A stretch of DNA of 64,000 bases from Ziziphus jujuba (Eukaryota; Streptophyta; Magnoliopsida; Rosales; Rhamnaceae). Positions within the stretch are counted from its first letter, which is position 1. The number at the start of each line of letters is the position of its first letter. Positions 23,637-36,059 of the stretch are shown here, piece by piece. The stretch covers positions 6,200,001 through 6,264,000 of the forward strand of contig NC_083382.1 in the NCBI RefSeq assembly GCF_031755915.1. Reading direction: 5' to 3'. Made by a program: the position numbers and the translations under genes. The notes beneath the pieces were generated by a model. It did not search any database, had not been told where the DNA came from, and was given only the letters and a program-made list of their open reading frames with translations.

Positions 23637-24710
23637 TTAGTAAAACCTCTGGTTCTTATTGCCAAGGGAGTTATTATATTTTTCAAAAATGATCCTTCTC
23701 TTCATCTTCAATGCAGGTCTTTGGCGGTTACATTCTGAGAACAAAGAAAAGCACCGTCTTACTCGTCGTAACCCCTGTTTCTGTGAAAGATATTCAATAT
23801 CCGTATCCACATATTCATGGTGGAGGTTCAAATCTCGTATGCCTTGCTCATATACCAAACGCACACCACATCCATATTCAGTGTTTTTGTAGCCTTCATT
23901 ACCGTAGCTAATAGATCCAACAGTAAGCTCAATTTGACTACAATTGTTCTGCCACTTTATATGGAAACATATATCACGAGGGATATAAATTAGCCAAAGG
24001 TGATCAGACCAGTCATAGAAGAATTTAGGACTCTGCACAAGTCGAGATTCCATGTCACGTCCTTTGATTCGTACATTGAATTTACAAGAAAAACTTGTGT
24101 GTGTATGAATACAGAGAAAGCAAAACCCTTCCACACTGCTGCACCAATTTGGATCTAGTTGTAAACTTATCGGTTGCCCGAAACTTCGATGAGTGAACCA
24201 GATTGGAATTTCCCTTCCAGGAAGAACAATATCAAATCTTTTGCTTGGATTGGGGGGACTCTGTAACAATGCAGAAGAACCATCATGTTCAATAATATTA
24301 AGCATTAACAATTAGAAACACAAAGACATAAAAAGGTAGAGAGAGTCTACCTGAAGGTATCTTTTCAGAGATGCAAACGCTGTTTGTTTGCTGCCTTGCC
24401 TCCTTACCAATTTAAAGCACCCCAACCAACTTGCAGAACACCACAAGTTGCATTGGTTCTTAAATGGATCAAGAAAGGTTTCCAATAAAGTACAGTTATC
24501 GACCCATACCATTTCTAAGCTAGGTGGAAGCCCCTGGTCCCAATGATTATAGATTTTCACAACACCTCAAATCAAGAATCCTAAGCTTGGATGGTTAACT
24601 GATACAGGCAGGTAGGCAAGAAATATCGTTATTTCTGAGGCTAGCTCTTCTAAAGAAGCCAAGCAACCAAAATCTTCCGAAATTTCTTCATGCCCAAGAA
24701 ATACAGTTAT
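23637..24710 (-). pseudogene. TNL-H: C-JID exon plus truncated LRR exon
   Basis: Exon 5 (24,260-23,637) is open throughout: SKRFDIVLPGREIPIWFTHR, LDPNWCSSVEGFCFLC, HLWLIYIPRDICF, CGVRLVYEQGIRDL, and a basic tail ending NKNQRFY. It starts after TTACAG. Exon 4 is represented only by its 3' part (about 24,710-24,351; LPPSLEMVWVDNCTLLE, WLGCFKLVRRQGSK, SLKRYLQ) with an intact donor CAG/GTAGAC. Upstream repeats, NB-ARC and TIR are missing, so the piece cannot make a receptor. The basic tail contrasts with the hydrophobic tail of TNL-E. Confidence 0.8.
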
Positions 24711-24719
24711 TTTTGCTTT

Positions 24720-25020
24720 TATCCTGTGTTTCTTATTACCAAGAGAGTTTCGTATTTTTAAAAATGCCCCTCCTCTTTTAACAGGAAGGCCAAAGAGAAC
24801 AATCTACTATGTCTCAGCTTGCACGCATTCAATTGCTTATGCTAAATTGTTGTGATGGATCTGTTAGATATTCCGAACTAAATAGTTTCTTTATGGTGAA
24901 GAAAAAAGCCAACTCTGTTACTATGCAACAAGTCCTATACCACTTAAAGAGCTTGGACCCCTGCTTCGCGAACACTTGATTGCTCGCCATCATTTGTAAG
25001 AAACAACATTCTACAAAGTT
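24720..25020. repeat. Duplicated TNL 3' tail segment
   Basis: The stretch 24,725-24,830 matches 25,320-25,400 (CAGGAAGGCCAAAGA and flanks) and, more loosely, 23,655-23,740, all corresponding to the C-terminal tail end of a TNL last exon. Reading frames are not kept here. Confidence 0.55.
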
Positions 25021-25307
25021 ATTTATGGCCGTCATTTATCAGTATTCATGCAAGGTCACAATTGTTTAACTTGTACTCAGAGATAAAATCCAACTGTAAT
25101 ATCCTCTTGTAGGTTATTTTTAGGTTGTACATATCCAATGCTCACTGCTAAGCATGCTTCTTCTGTAATACTATGCTATGCTTCTAGATGATAGCAAGTA
25201 CTTAGAAGGTACAAATACTGTTCTTCCCTTGGACATTCATAAATGTCTGCCAACTAATCTCAAACTTGATGTTGTCTTGTTGTCACTTGATTCTATTATT
25301 ATTATTA

Positions 25308-25510
25308 TTAGTAAAACCTCTGTTTCTTATACCAATTGAGCTCCAGATTTTTCAAAATGATCCTCCTCTTTAACAGGAAGGCCAAAGATAACAACCTACT
25401 GTCTCTCACATTTACAGAAAGAAGATTAGGGATTTCAATTTCGTTCCTTGATAGAAGAGATACCAATGTAGACGAACCAGAAGATGAAGAATTTATTGAA
25501 GTAGGCATCC
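25308..25510 (-). pseudogene. TNL-I: C-terminal tail of a TNL last exon
   Basis: The short minus-strand frame ends LLKRRIILKN then YKKQRFY, matching the tail of TNL-H (MKRRIIFEKY, NKNQRFY). The serine-rich upstream part (SSSSGSSTLVS) is specific to this copy. No LRR or C-JID core precedes it. Confidence 0.55.
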
Positions 25511-25519
25511 AGTTTGGTA

Positions 25520-26465
25520 GGAGAAACAGTTTCTAGTGATGGAAAAAATCTACACCAAGTTCTGTACTTTCTGCTTCGCAACTACCAACGCTTGATTGCT
25601 TGTCATCATTTGTAATAGACAGCTTTATTCACCTTCAGCATACATTGTAAATGTCTAGTAAATATACGAATAGAAAACATTTTTATAGCACTTTCTGTGA
25701 GCATGAGGCATGACTAGTAAATATTCACACTTTTTAACACAAAAGCAAAGCACCTTTGGGCCTTGGATCTAAATATAGTTTAGAAAGATTACAATTGCAA
25801 CAACATATAACTCCTAAATTAATCAAGATAAAAAAAAATTAAATTGATTGTTATAGCAATCGAGCCATTTGGTGCACCGCTTGTGAATTTGCATCATGTG
25901 AGGCTTAATGAAATAGCATGTAATCTAAGGTGCAAGCCTTGTCACGATCTCTTTGGAAACTGAATAAACATCCGTAGCAACATGCATACACCGATTTGAA
26001 TTGCTCCTCAACAGAAACAGCTAGCATAACAGTGAAAAAATAAACACTCTTCGATCCTGTATGACATCCCCCCAACATCTTAAAACTTAGAATCTGTTTC
26101 TTCTGCAATTGCAAATACTTAATAGTGATAGACTAGGGATTTTCACTCTGAAATTCATAAATATACAAATTTTGAAACATATCTGAAAGTTTTGCATTTT
26201 AGGACTACAGGAATGTAGCTAGTCTGAGGTTTTTCATTTTTGTGAAAAACTATCACCAGGTTGTTTAGTTCTTTGCGATCTTAGGTAATAATGATATTGA
26301 TGCAGAGCAAAATTTTTTGATCTATCCAAACAATAACAATATACAATTGAACTACTCTATACTACTACATATAGCTATAAGCTATAATAAGCAGCCCTCC
26401 CCTTGTAAAAGTATCTCTGAATTTCTCTTCAGTATTGCCATTTCATCTCACTTCCTTTGGCAATT
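25520..26465. other. Intergenic DNA, nothing identified
   Basis: No gene or bounded element seen. A minus-strand frame at 26,114-25,905 lacks recognisable motifs and was not called. Confidence 0.4.
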
Positions 26466-26470
26466 GGCAT

Positions 26471-26675
26471 TACTTACTTCCTATGGATCCACATCAAAGA
26501 AGAGTGGCGAAACAGTCTGTATTTTTGTTTCATTACACTCAACGATTTGAGTAAGTTTATCCAGACAACTTGTGGAAGATGCAAAGCTTGACGAGAGTAT
26601 GACAACAGAAGTTCTTCGCTCTTGAATTTCCTTGAGAAGTGCAGGTCAAAAAATTTCTCCCCCTTTTGAAGGTAC
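26471..26675 (-). pseudogene. TNL-J: mid-TIR domain fragment
   Basis: In one minus-strand frame, with stops at two points, the sequence reads PSKGGEIF, then ALLKEIQERRTSVVILSSSF, ASSTSCLDKLTQIVEC and FFDVDP. This matches the middle of a plant TIR domain (RG..I...L..AIE.S.. to CLDELVKI to FYDVDPS). There is no start, P-loop or LRR beside it. It lies just 3' of TNL-K and may be a leftover of the same subfamily. Confidence 0.7.
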
Positions 26676-26689
26676 CTGTCATACATGAA

Positions 26690-27087
26690 AAATTTTAAAC
26701 TCTATTTTTACAAAATGAAGATCATTAAATGACTTGGAAAGCTCTTTTATTTATAGATTCCAGCTAGAACTGATCTACTCATGATTTCTTTTATTAATTG
26801 AATGTGTATACCTATATAAAAATTACCAGTTATCTCCCAGTCTAGTCATATCAGAGAAAATATAATAGTAACCCACATTTTGTCCCTTTTGAACACTAAA
26901 TAGGCTCTTGATTGGCACTGGATTATATCTTTTCAAGTTTCACTTTAACAACTTGGTGTACAATCACTTTTCTTCCATGGAATTTTTTTTTTTTTTTTTT
27001 GACATGATTATAATATTCGTGTCCAAATTCATATAACATAACAAGAAATCCTTATAGAAACTTGCACCTTATTCGTTTCTTCTATGC
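26690..27087. other. TNL-K 3' flank
   Basis: No gene. Contains a T run of about 18 at 26,983-27,000. The TNL-K 3' untranslated region and polyadenylation site should lie here. Confidence 0.4.
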
Positions 27088-30000
27088 TTATCCAGCAAAC
27101 CCTTTTCCTTTGTCACTAATTGTGCCTCTACTTTGCGAAAGGTGATCATCGGCGTCAGATGATGATAGTGTTTGCTGCATATCCTCACTGGTTACTGGAG
27201 TTTCATTCCTCAAAGCTTGACAGTACCTCTTTTCCTGTGGATACGGAATGGATTCAAGGTCTATGTAGGTGCAATCAGCATAACTTCTCTTACTTAGTGA
27301 ATTATCTGAATCCTCATAAGGATAAGGGACTTTGATCTCATCTTCATCCCAAAGAATGTGCACTCCACACCTAGAGATCAAATTTTCAGTGGGTTTCTCA
27401 ATTGCTGAAAAGGAGACCTTATATCTGTTATCAATTCCGAATGGATGGCGCCAGCGCCAAATTGTGCTACCAGGGACATAATGAAGCCACAAGTGTCCTG
27501 ACTTTACTGAATATGTAGTTCCGTTGACGGATAATGGATGTACAAACTGATAATTGCTATCTCCTCTGTATGAGATTCTTGAGTATGTATTTCCTCTATA
27601 CACATTTCCTCTGTATGTATCTCATGGAGATCCATCTTGATAATGGTCAGGCTCTAAGGAGAAAGAAACTGCTTTGAAGTCTGACTCGAAAACAGCACCT
27701 ATAATCACCCCTGACATTTTCTTCAGATTAGTTGAAGGCACGGCGAAAGTTATGAAATCACATTCACATTTGTAGCTGAACCAGCTTGGAATGTCACATC
27801 CTGGATTTACAAGTTGGATTTCGGAGTCCTTCAAGAATTCCTGTCTACTTACATTGGAACCGTTATGTTTTTGACATAAAAATCTAAAGAGAGTTAGAGA
27901 GACATAAAAAGATAAGAGCAATAAAGAGAATTAGGGAGATACCTCATTTTTATGATCTTGGCCATGATGTTGCCATTAATCTCGAGCAATAATTTACAAT
28001 CACTAACGTCCAGATCCCTTAAACTTTGTGGAAGCTCTGGAATGTCCCGAAGCAGTTCACATTTCGTCAAATTAAGGTTCGAAAGTTTTGAAAGCTGGAC
28101 AAAGGATGGAAGGCTAGCAAACTTGTTTTCAGCCAGATTTAACATTTGAAGATTGTGAAAGCCATTGGGAGTCATGAGGAAATCCACTTCTGATAGATTG
28201 CAATTTTGAAGATCAAGGAACTTCAATTTGGGGAAGGGACAGTCTAAACAGCTCTCAGGAAGCATTTGGAAGACAATGGGAAGCAATTCCGCAAACTGTA
28301 AGTGTTTATAAGTCCCTGAGGAGGCCATACTCTTAGGAAACAGAGAGAGATTTGAGCAACCTCCAAGACCAAGATGCTCAAGGTTATGTAGCTTATAAAC
28401 ACTGGTCGGAATATGCATAAGCTTTTTACAATAGGCTAAATCTAAGACTTCAAGCCCAACTAGATGCTGAATTGAGGGATGCAACTCTTTCACAGAAGTG
28501 GCACATAAATAAAGTTTCCTTAAATTTTTCATTTCTGGAAAAATATTTGGAAAGCTTTCTAGCCTTGAGCAATTTGCAAAATTCAGTGTTCGTAAAGATT
28601 TTGGCCTAAGACTGCTTGGAAGAATGCTAAGGTTACAGCAAAACTGAAGGTTCAGCATGTCCAGATTATTAAGAGACCCAACAGAATCATCAATCTCAAC
28701 TAAATTTGTACAATGCTCAAGATGTAAACTCTCAAGTTTTGGGACTGTTGAAATGTCAGGGATTTTGGTCAAATATTTGGAGAAACTTAAGTTGACAAAT
28801 TTCAAGTTCTCAAAATTCTGTAAACAAAAGAGAAGAAAACAACAAAGAGATAATGAAATTAGCTACCAAGAGTACAAAACTTGAACAAAATCTAAACTTT
28901 CGACTACATAATGAATGTACCTTGAATCCTTCACCTAACCGATGGATATGGCTATGAGGCATGTTGAGTATGACAAGTTGTTTTGGACCCGGATTGAATG
29001 GCAACGTTGGAAATTGGTATCCAGGCCAATCAATGTACCTTAACTGAGTAGGAAGATCCTCAACAGCTGTTGAAATAACCACATTGCGAAATATAAGCAA
29101 CCGAAGCCTCTTCATGTTCTCGAATGCTTTAGCACTCAAGTACAGAGTTTTTGGTTCGGGCAATTCCAACTTAATGCCTTCAATTGCATTCGTTCCCTAA
29201 AAAGTTCAGACCAGATCACAAGACATTAGCATTTCATGTACTAAAAACATGCATAGTCTCTACTTGTTAGATCAAAAGAGCAGCGGATCCAAGTAGATGA
29301 CTTACCAGGTTCTCTAAGAATACATAGAAAACATCCTCAGGAAACCACAATCTACTTCGTTTCCCTACTTCAAGGGATTCTTGGTGGACAATTTCCCAAC
29401 CCACTTCTTGTAGTAACTGATGCATTCTCACCTTATCGGACTCTATAGTTATGAGAGACATATCAAGAAGAACCTCGAATCCGTCAATTAGTGAGAACTT
29501 TAAACTACTCCCAAGAACTTTGATGACATGATCTTTGTCGTCGCCAACTAAGAAACATGCAACATCAAGGAAAATAGTTTTCACATTATCTTCTAAAGCA
29601 TCATAACTTATTTTAAGTGTTTCAAAAACCTGCTTGTTGGGTTTGCTTTCCAAATTGTCAACTTTTTTTGTTAAATTTTTTTTATTATTTATATTAAGCA
29701 TCTGTTTTTGCAAACTAATTTACATAGAATATATTTCATAATTTAATACTAATTTTTGCTACCCCACATACCTAAATTCGTGGCTCCGCCCTAGGTGATC
29801 AATATGCCATCCAGCTAGATTGCCAGCTTCCTTCAAAGCATCCTTCCATTTGGGCAACTTTTCCTTGTATTTAATATCAGTTGAATTAGCTTGGTATACA
29901 GCTAATGCTTCTCCAACGCTATGTGTCTGATTTCTTACTAGAGACAGTTCCACATAGAAAAAGATTGGCCAAACCAATTGTCGATGCAATTTTCGACGCT

Positions 30001-30337
30001 CCATGATCTTGACCAGTTCGTCCAAACACCATGGGGATGATGCATAATTTTCATAGAAGACAACGATGGATATTTTAGATGATTCAATTGCTCTGGTCAA
30101 CGAGGGTGCAATTTTTTCTCCCCTTGTGAGCAGCTTGTCTGCAAAAGTACGAATTCCTTTCTGATGTAAAGCATTATAAAGATGGGAAATGAAACTGTTA
30201 CGGATATCTTTTCCTCTGAAATTCAAAAACACGTCGTACTTAAGACTTAGAGCCTCTTGCATGCGAAAATAAGGGGAAGGATAAGAAGAAACATTGGGTA
30301 TTTGGGAAAGGAAATCAGCCACGAATGAAAAATTCAT
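27088..30337 (-). pseudogene. TNL-K: TNL gene of a second subfamily lacking most of NB-ARC
   Basis: Exons on the minus strand: TIR about 30,337-29,772 (alternative ATG at 30,262 just before KYDVFLNFRGKDIRNSF; WCLDELVKI present; ends in phase at AG/GTATG); a leftover ARC2 piece 29,690-29,308 (LKISYDALEDNVKTIFLDVACF, VRMHQLLQEVG, donor GTAAGT); exon 3 29,196-28,921; LRR exon 4 28,817-27,943 (LSFSKYLTKIPDIS, LESLHLEHCTNLVEI, about ten repeats); C-JID exon 5 27,883-27,088 (NPGCDIPSWFSYKCE, LWLHYVPG, CGVHILWDED). Exons 3-5 join in phase. The P-loop, kinase-2 and GLPL region is gone: only about 80 bp separate the TIR donor from the ARC2 piece. A TGA interrupts exon 5 at 27,622-27,624, just before a TYRGN/VYRGN repeat. 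It cannot make a standard TNL; a TIR-only transcript is conceivable. Confidence 0.87.
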
Positions 30338-30443
30338 TTATAATTTAGTACATAAGACTTAGAGTCTCTTGTATGCGCTTCAAGTACTCATACAGCCTCT
30401 TAAGGTTGATGCTGTTTTTGTATGTGTATATATATTTTCGAAG

Positions 30444-30757
30444 CTAGCCACTAGGGGTGGGCAAAATCCAATCCAACCCGTTCAATCCGCCCAATCCAAT
30501 CCATTTTTAACGGTTTGGATTGGATTTTTACATCAATTGGATTGGATTGGGTTGAAAATATTATAAATTGTATGGATTGGATTGGTTATGGATTGGAAAT
30601 ATAAATCCAATCCAATCCAATCCAATCCAAATAATATATTATATAACTAAAAAATTATATATTTTTTATTTTTTTCATTTTTATATATAAATTTTAGAAT
30701 ATTTTTTTCATTTTTATATATTAGTTTTTAAATTTTTTTTCCATTTTTATATATTGA

Positions 30758-30813
<56 letters not shown>

Positions 30814-31606
30814 TTTCTTTTACATCCCCACATCCCAAATCCTAAATCAAATTGTAAGTTGTAACGCTGAACTAAACATTTACTTTTGTTGCCGCCCACC
30901 ACCAGTCCATCACCATCACCATAATATATATATATTTTTTTACATCCCCATCATATATATATCTACATATATTGTATCCAATTATTACTTATATATATAT
31001 AAATGTTTAAATATAATTTATTACTAATTTTATTATTTTGATATTTGTAGAGCTTATAGAATCAACTAAAATTAGTGAATCTGTCAACGTTGATTGACTT
31101 ATGATTTACCAAATTTTTAAAGTTAAAAAAAAAAAGAAGGAATTATGCATTGATTCTTGAGTGAATGAATTTTGACGAATGTATTATTTTACATTATTTG
31201 TTCTAACAATTTTAACTTGATTTTATAGGAGTGAGATGATGACATTAATGTTTGCTATTTAATAAGTGCATGATGTGTATCATTTGCTACATTTTCTTCT
31301 TTATTTTCCATTGTAGACTATGTTGTATTATTCTAATTGTATTTTATGTTTGAATAATTATAATTTATTATTTATATTTTATATTTGAAAAATTTTTTAT
31401 TTGTATTATATATTTATAAATTAGTAAGTTTCAAACCGATCAACCAATCCAAACCAAACCGATCATAAATGGTTTGGTTTGGTTTGGATTTAATATTTTA
31501 ATGGTTTGGTTTGGATTGTAAATTAGAAAAACCGATGTGTATGGATTGGATTGTATTTCGGTCCAAAACCGAACCAATCCAATCCATGCCCACCCCTACT
31601 AGCCAC
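30444..31606. mobile_element. Non-autonomous hAT-like DNA transposon
   Basis: Element 30,452-31,598 begins TAGGGGTGGGCA and ends with its reverse complement TGCCCACCCCTA. It is flanked by the perfect 8-bp duplication CTAGCCAC (30,444-30,451 and 31,599-31,606). Eight-base duplications and this terminus are typical of hAT superfamily elements (family knowledge). Subterminal regions are rich in short GGATTGGATTGG repeats in both orientations. The interior is AT-rich with a long (TA)n tract at 30,762-30,804 and no transposase frame. Confidence 0.9.
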
Positions 31607-33085
31607 CCTTCCTAAATGCAGACCACTTTCTCTGCAGTTTCACTCATGGATGAAAATCGCCGATAACCGTCGGATGAAAGCTAATAACATCCAACGGTTA
31701 CAAGAATAGGATACGTAAAACCGGTCACTTGCAGAACCGGTTAGTTTTCTTTCATCACTCAGTCACTTTTATCACCTCTCACAATGCATTTTTTTATTTC
31801 AAAAACCGAATTAAAACCTTTTAATTTTCAATGGCAAGTACAAACTAATTCAGATTTATATTTATAGTTGTATTAATTATTATTTGATAAAAAATATTTT
31901 CTTCCACATAAAAATAGTCAAATGACATCATAATTTTAATATTTGGATAATAATTAATAAAGATGATTGAAATTTTCATTTTTTTTTAAAAAAATATCAT
32001 TCCATTGTTTTTTTTTAATTATTATTTATTAAAATTAATATTTTTATTCATAAAAATAATTGAATTACATTATAGAAATCTTAATTCAATTTTTTATTCT
32101 TACATAAGCATTTTAAACTAAAAATTTTAAAAAAAAATTGTACAATATAATTATCTTATTCTGCATACGGACAATTTTTTGTATATATACTTACCATTCT
32201 ATAATTTTCTACGAAAATATCTGCCTTACTGCTGGCATAAAACACCAGCAACATGGCTGGTAGTTTTTCAATCGTTAGATGTGAGATTTTAAATGAATAT
32301 ATACAATTCATATATATATATATATATATAGATTAACTTCTTAATTACTTGCTTTTTAACTTTCCCCTCAATGAATATATATAATTCATATAAAATCCAT
32401 TTTATATTCTTAAATTAAAGTTTGTTGAAAATTGGATTATATAAGTTTGTTGAAAATTGGATTATATTAATGATAAAATATAGATTTAATTAAATTTTAA
32501 AATTCGATTGGAAAACGATAAACTATGTTAAAATCTCATAATCAATAAATATAATTTTAAATTATAATTTATACTATGGAAGAACTAAAAAAGAAGACCT
32601 CATATTAATTCTTATATGAGCCTGATTATATATATATATAAATATATATATATTTTTCACTCTCATACTCTTCTCTATAAATGAAAGTGTTTTTTGCTAA
32701 ACTGTCCACAATTTGAGGGTCCTGATCAAATTTATCCACGATTTTTCATAAATATGAAAAGTATTCTAGAGTTTGTTTGAGAGGACAATATTACCCTTAA
32801 ATATCAAAACGCAATCCTTCATTGCTTTTCTCCATAATTCTTCCTTTTTATTATTTTTATTTTTTGTTTATCGTTTTCCCTTCCGGCATCAAGAATTTAT
32901 AAAACCTTACACAAGTTCGAATCACGCAGATCGTCTTTATCATTGATTCAAAGCTCAATCTTACTTTTATTTTTCATATTTATTTTAAAATAGCTAATTA
33001 CAAAAATATTTGTTAACTAATCTTAAGGATTGTACGTAATTTTGAAAATTAGAATAAATATTTATTTTAATTTTTTTAACGCAAA

Positions 33086-33154
<69 letters not shown>

Positions 33155-33455
33155 TAGATATCCTTCCTATTTCTAACCAACAATTAACAATGATATTCTT
33201 AAAATTAAAATAATTATATAAATTAAAATATTGTACAAAATTTTATAATATTATATAACTGAGAATATTAATTAAGATCTTATTAAATTTTGATAGCTAG
33301 GATCAATTAACAAGGAAAAAATGATGAGGGTTAAAATTAAAATATTAATTTAATATAATTAAAATGTTAATTAAACGCCAATTTAAAAAAAAAAAAACAC
33401 AAAGAAATTGTCTTGTTTATTCATCAAGATAGATCTGCACAGTAACTGGATTAGG
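31607..33455. other. AT-rich intergenic DNA, nothing identified
   Basis: No coding region. Contains (TA)n tracts at about 32,310-32,330 and 33,096-33,148 and many A/T runs. Confidence 0.45.
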
Positions 33456-35677
33456 AAAGCTTAAATGGGAATCGAAAGAATGTTTATTAATTCATTGGTC
33501 AACAACAAATAATTTGATAGAGGAACCCGGCTGATCAAGTTAATGTTCATTTATTAGAAATTGTAATAGGTTTGACCATATAGCTGCTTGACAGGTCTTG
33601 TTTGACTAGCTTTATGACTTTCTTTTTCGGAAATTTTCTTGTTTCATTGACTAACTTTATCATACGCCTTATGTGGAAACCTTTCATTCAAAAAGAAAAA
33701 AGAATTAAAAATAAAAATAAATAAATAAAAAGAAGAAAAAATAACAGCGTGGTTATTCGATTACTGCCACAATATACTCTTTTCATAAAAGAGAAAAACA
33801 GCTCTAGAAGGTAAGGCTAATTGAAAAGTATAATATCCTTTTTGAAAAGATTTTCATTTATCCCGGTTTGATAAAATTTTTGAAATAATTTGTTTTATGA
33901 GAATTAATTTTATGGAATTCCTATTCTTCTCCTAATATGTTTGATTGGTAATGGAATTCGTAACACATTTTTAACATCTTTCTTTGAACATTGTTTGTTT
34001 ATATTGAAAACACAAGAACTAGTGTGAGTTATTAAAATGCCCTTAAATATATAGCAATAATATTATGAATTTGTAGTTTTTATAGTTTTTTTAAATTATG
34101 CAATTCCATGCAACTATAATAAGTTGTTATTTCAAAAAAAAAAAAACTATAATAGCTTAAATAATACTTTTATTATTAAAATCTAATTGTGAACCATAAA
34201 TGTTGCTCCTCATAAAATATATGTAAAAAAAAAAAAAAAGAAAAAAAAAAGAAAAGAAAATTATACCTTCAAATAATACGATGAGAATACAAACATTAAA
34301 ATGAAGTAAAAACTGTAATCTTATAGGTACCTATGAGTAAATCATTTTTCTTAGAAAAAAAGAGAGAGGGAGTAAATCATTAAAGCATGCTTAAGAGAAT
34401 AACAAGGAAATAGGAGAAGATAATTAAACATGCAAATAATTAAATTAATCCATCTTAAAATTGAGGCTAAAATTTGTTTAATGAAATATGTAAAATCAAT
34501 TTTCAAAGGAGCCTAGATAAACATTTTTCTTTTTTTTGGGAAAATCTATCACCCTACTTCCCTAAGTTGCGAGAATAAACGTGCTTTGTCGGTGCTTTGT
34601 TTTCCTTTTCCTGTCTTTAATCAATCAGCGTCAGAATGGGAAATTATGTAGTATTTCATAGAAATTATATACAAATTGCGTCGACCTCACGGGACCCTCG
34701 TAGGAGGTTCGACCAAATAGCTAGCTAGCTGCTTGACAAGTTCTTGTTTGATGTGACTTGATTTCATATAATTATTATTAGCCAAACCTTTCGGCTTATA
34801 CCAACAAAATTGTACATTTTATTTTTATAAAATCCTCTGTTCTAGCTATGTAATGGTTCTCTCAACTATATATAAAAATGTAGGGGAAAAAAACACACAC
34901 ACACACACACACAATAATGAAAATAATTTAAAATCTCCATATTACCTCTACTACTAAAACAACATGTGCATTTTAAGGGCAAATTTTGCCTGCCTCTTTG
35001 ACGTTTTGATGAAAATACATTAACAAGAACTACAAAAGAAAAATAACCTGCAGTTCCCGAATTACAAAAAAGATCATGGAAAATGATTTTTCCCCTTAAG
35101 GAGTTTGGCCACCTGCTTCGAGACTATTTGAGTTGATAGTTTAAGGTACACCCTTTTTGGTGATAGTAGTGTCTCTGCCTCTCTATTGTGCTTTTACTAT
35201 TATGGAGTCCTGTTATCATTTGAGCCGCACTTCTGGGACAACTCAGATCTGCACATAAGATTCCTTTCCTGGTTCAAGCGTTCTCGGGTTTGTCTTTTTT
35301 ATTTTTACTTTATTTTAAGCCTAGTCAATGTGTGGGAACCTTCCTGGAGAAAAGGAAAAAAAAAATTAAATAAATAAATAAAGAAATAAAGAAATAAAGA
35401 AAGACAAAAACAGACAAAAATAACAAAGACAAACAAAGACAATTACTAAAAATAACATCTCTCAACCGACTATAAAAATTAATGTACAAACAAAGACAAA
35501 AATAATTTAAAATCTCCAAATCATATAGATGCTTGTTTTAGTTCTTCCCTTCTCATCCAGTTGAATCTCCAAATTATGATGGTTGTATGGACAATATACA
35601 AATCTGCTACCAGATTAAAAGGAAAAGTGTGGAATAGTAGAAACCAATTGGAGGATCTTTTAGACCTGTATGTTCAA
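33456..35677. repeat. Patchwork of TNL upstream and flank repeats
   Basis: The stretch 33,460-33,620 resembles the TNL upstream repeat (20,351-20,729 family); 34,590-34,690 resembles 40,600-40,690; 34,760-34,850 and 34,900-35,060 resemble 61,370-61,460 and 61,470-61,600; 35,240-35,350 resembles the TNL-A upstream stretch 2355-2450. There is no TIR, NB or LRR sequence, so this is the residue of TNL loci whose coding parts are gone. A (CA)n run is at 34,892-34,911. Confidence 0.5.
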
Positions 35678-36059
35678 ATCCACTATGCAAAAATTGATAT
35701 CTAGCGATACTCACTTAGCGATACTACGAAACAAACACATCTGAAAAAATAAAACCGTGATTCTAAGGTTAATGCATCAGTAAAATTAATAAATTAACGA
35801 TGCATCCCAAAACAGTCGATGTCAAACGGTTCCTAAAAGCAACAACAAGCGACACATCTGTTAAAAGTTGCTGAATATACGGCTAAATAGAGTCGCTTTT
35901 AATACTGTGCATATATTTTATCTGAATTATATTGTTTAAATGCTAGACTTATGAAAAATGATTAACCATTGACTTATCTATGTTTGCATAATAACAAAAT
36001 TTATTTATACGAGGTTGTTGTTCAATTATATAATTTTTCATGTATAGTTTATTCTTGTA

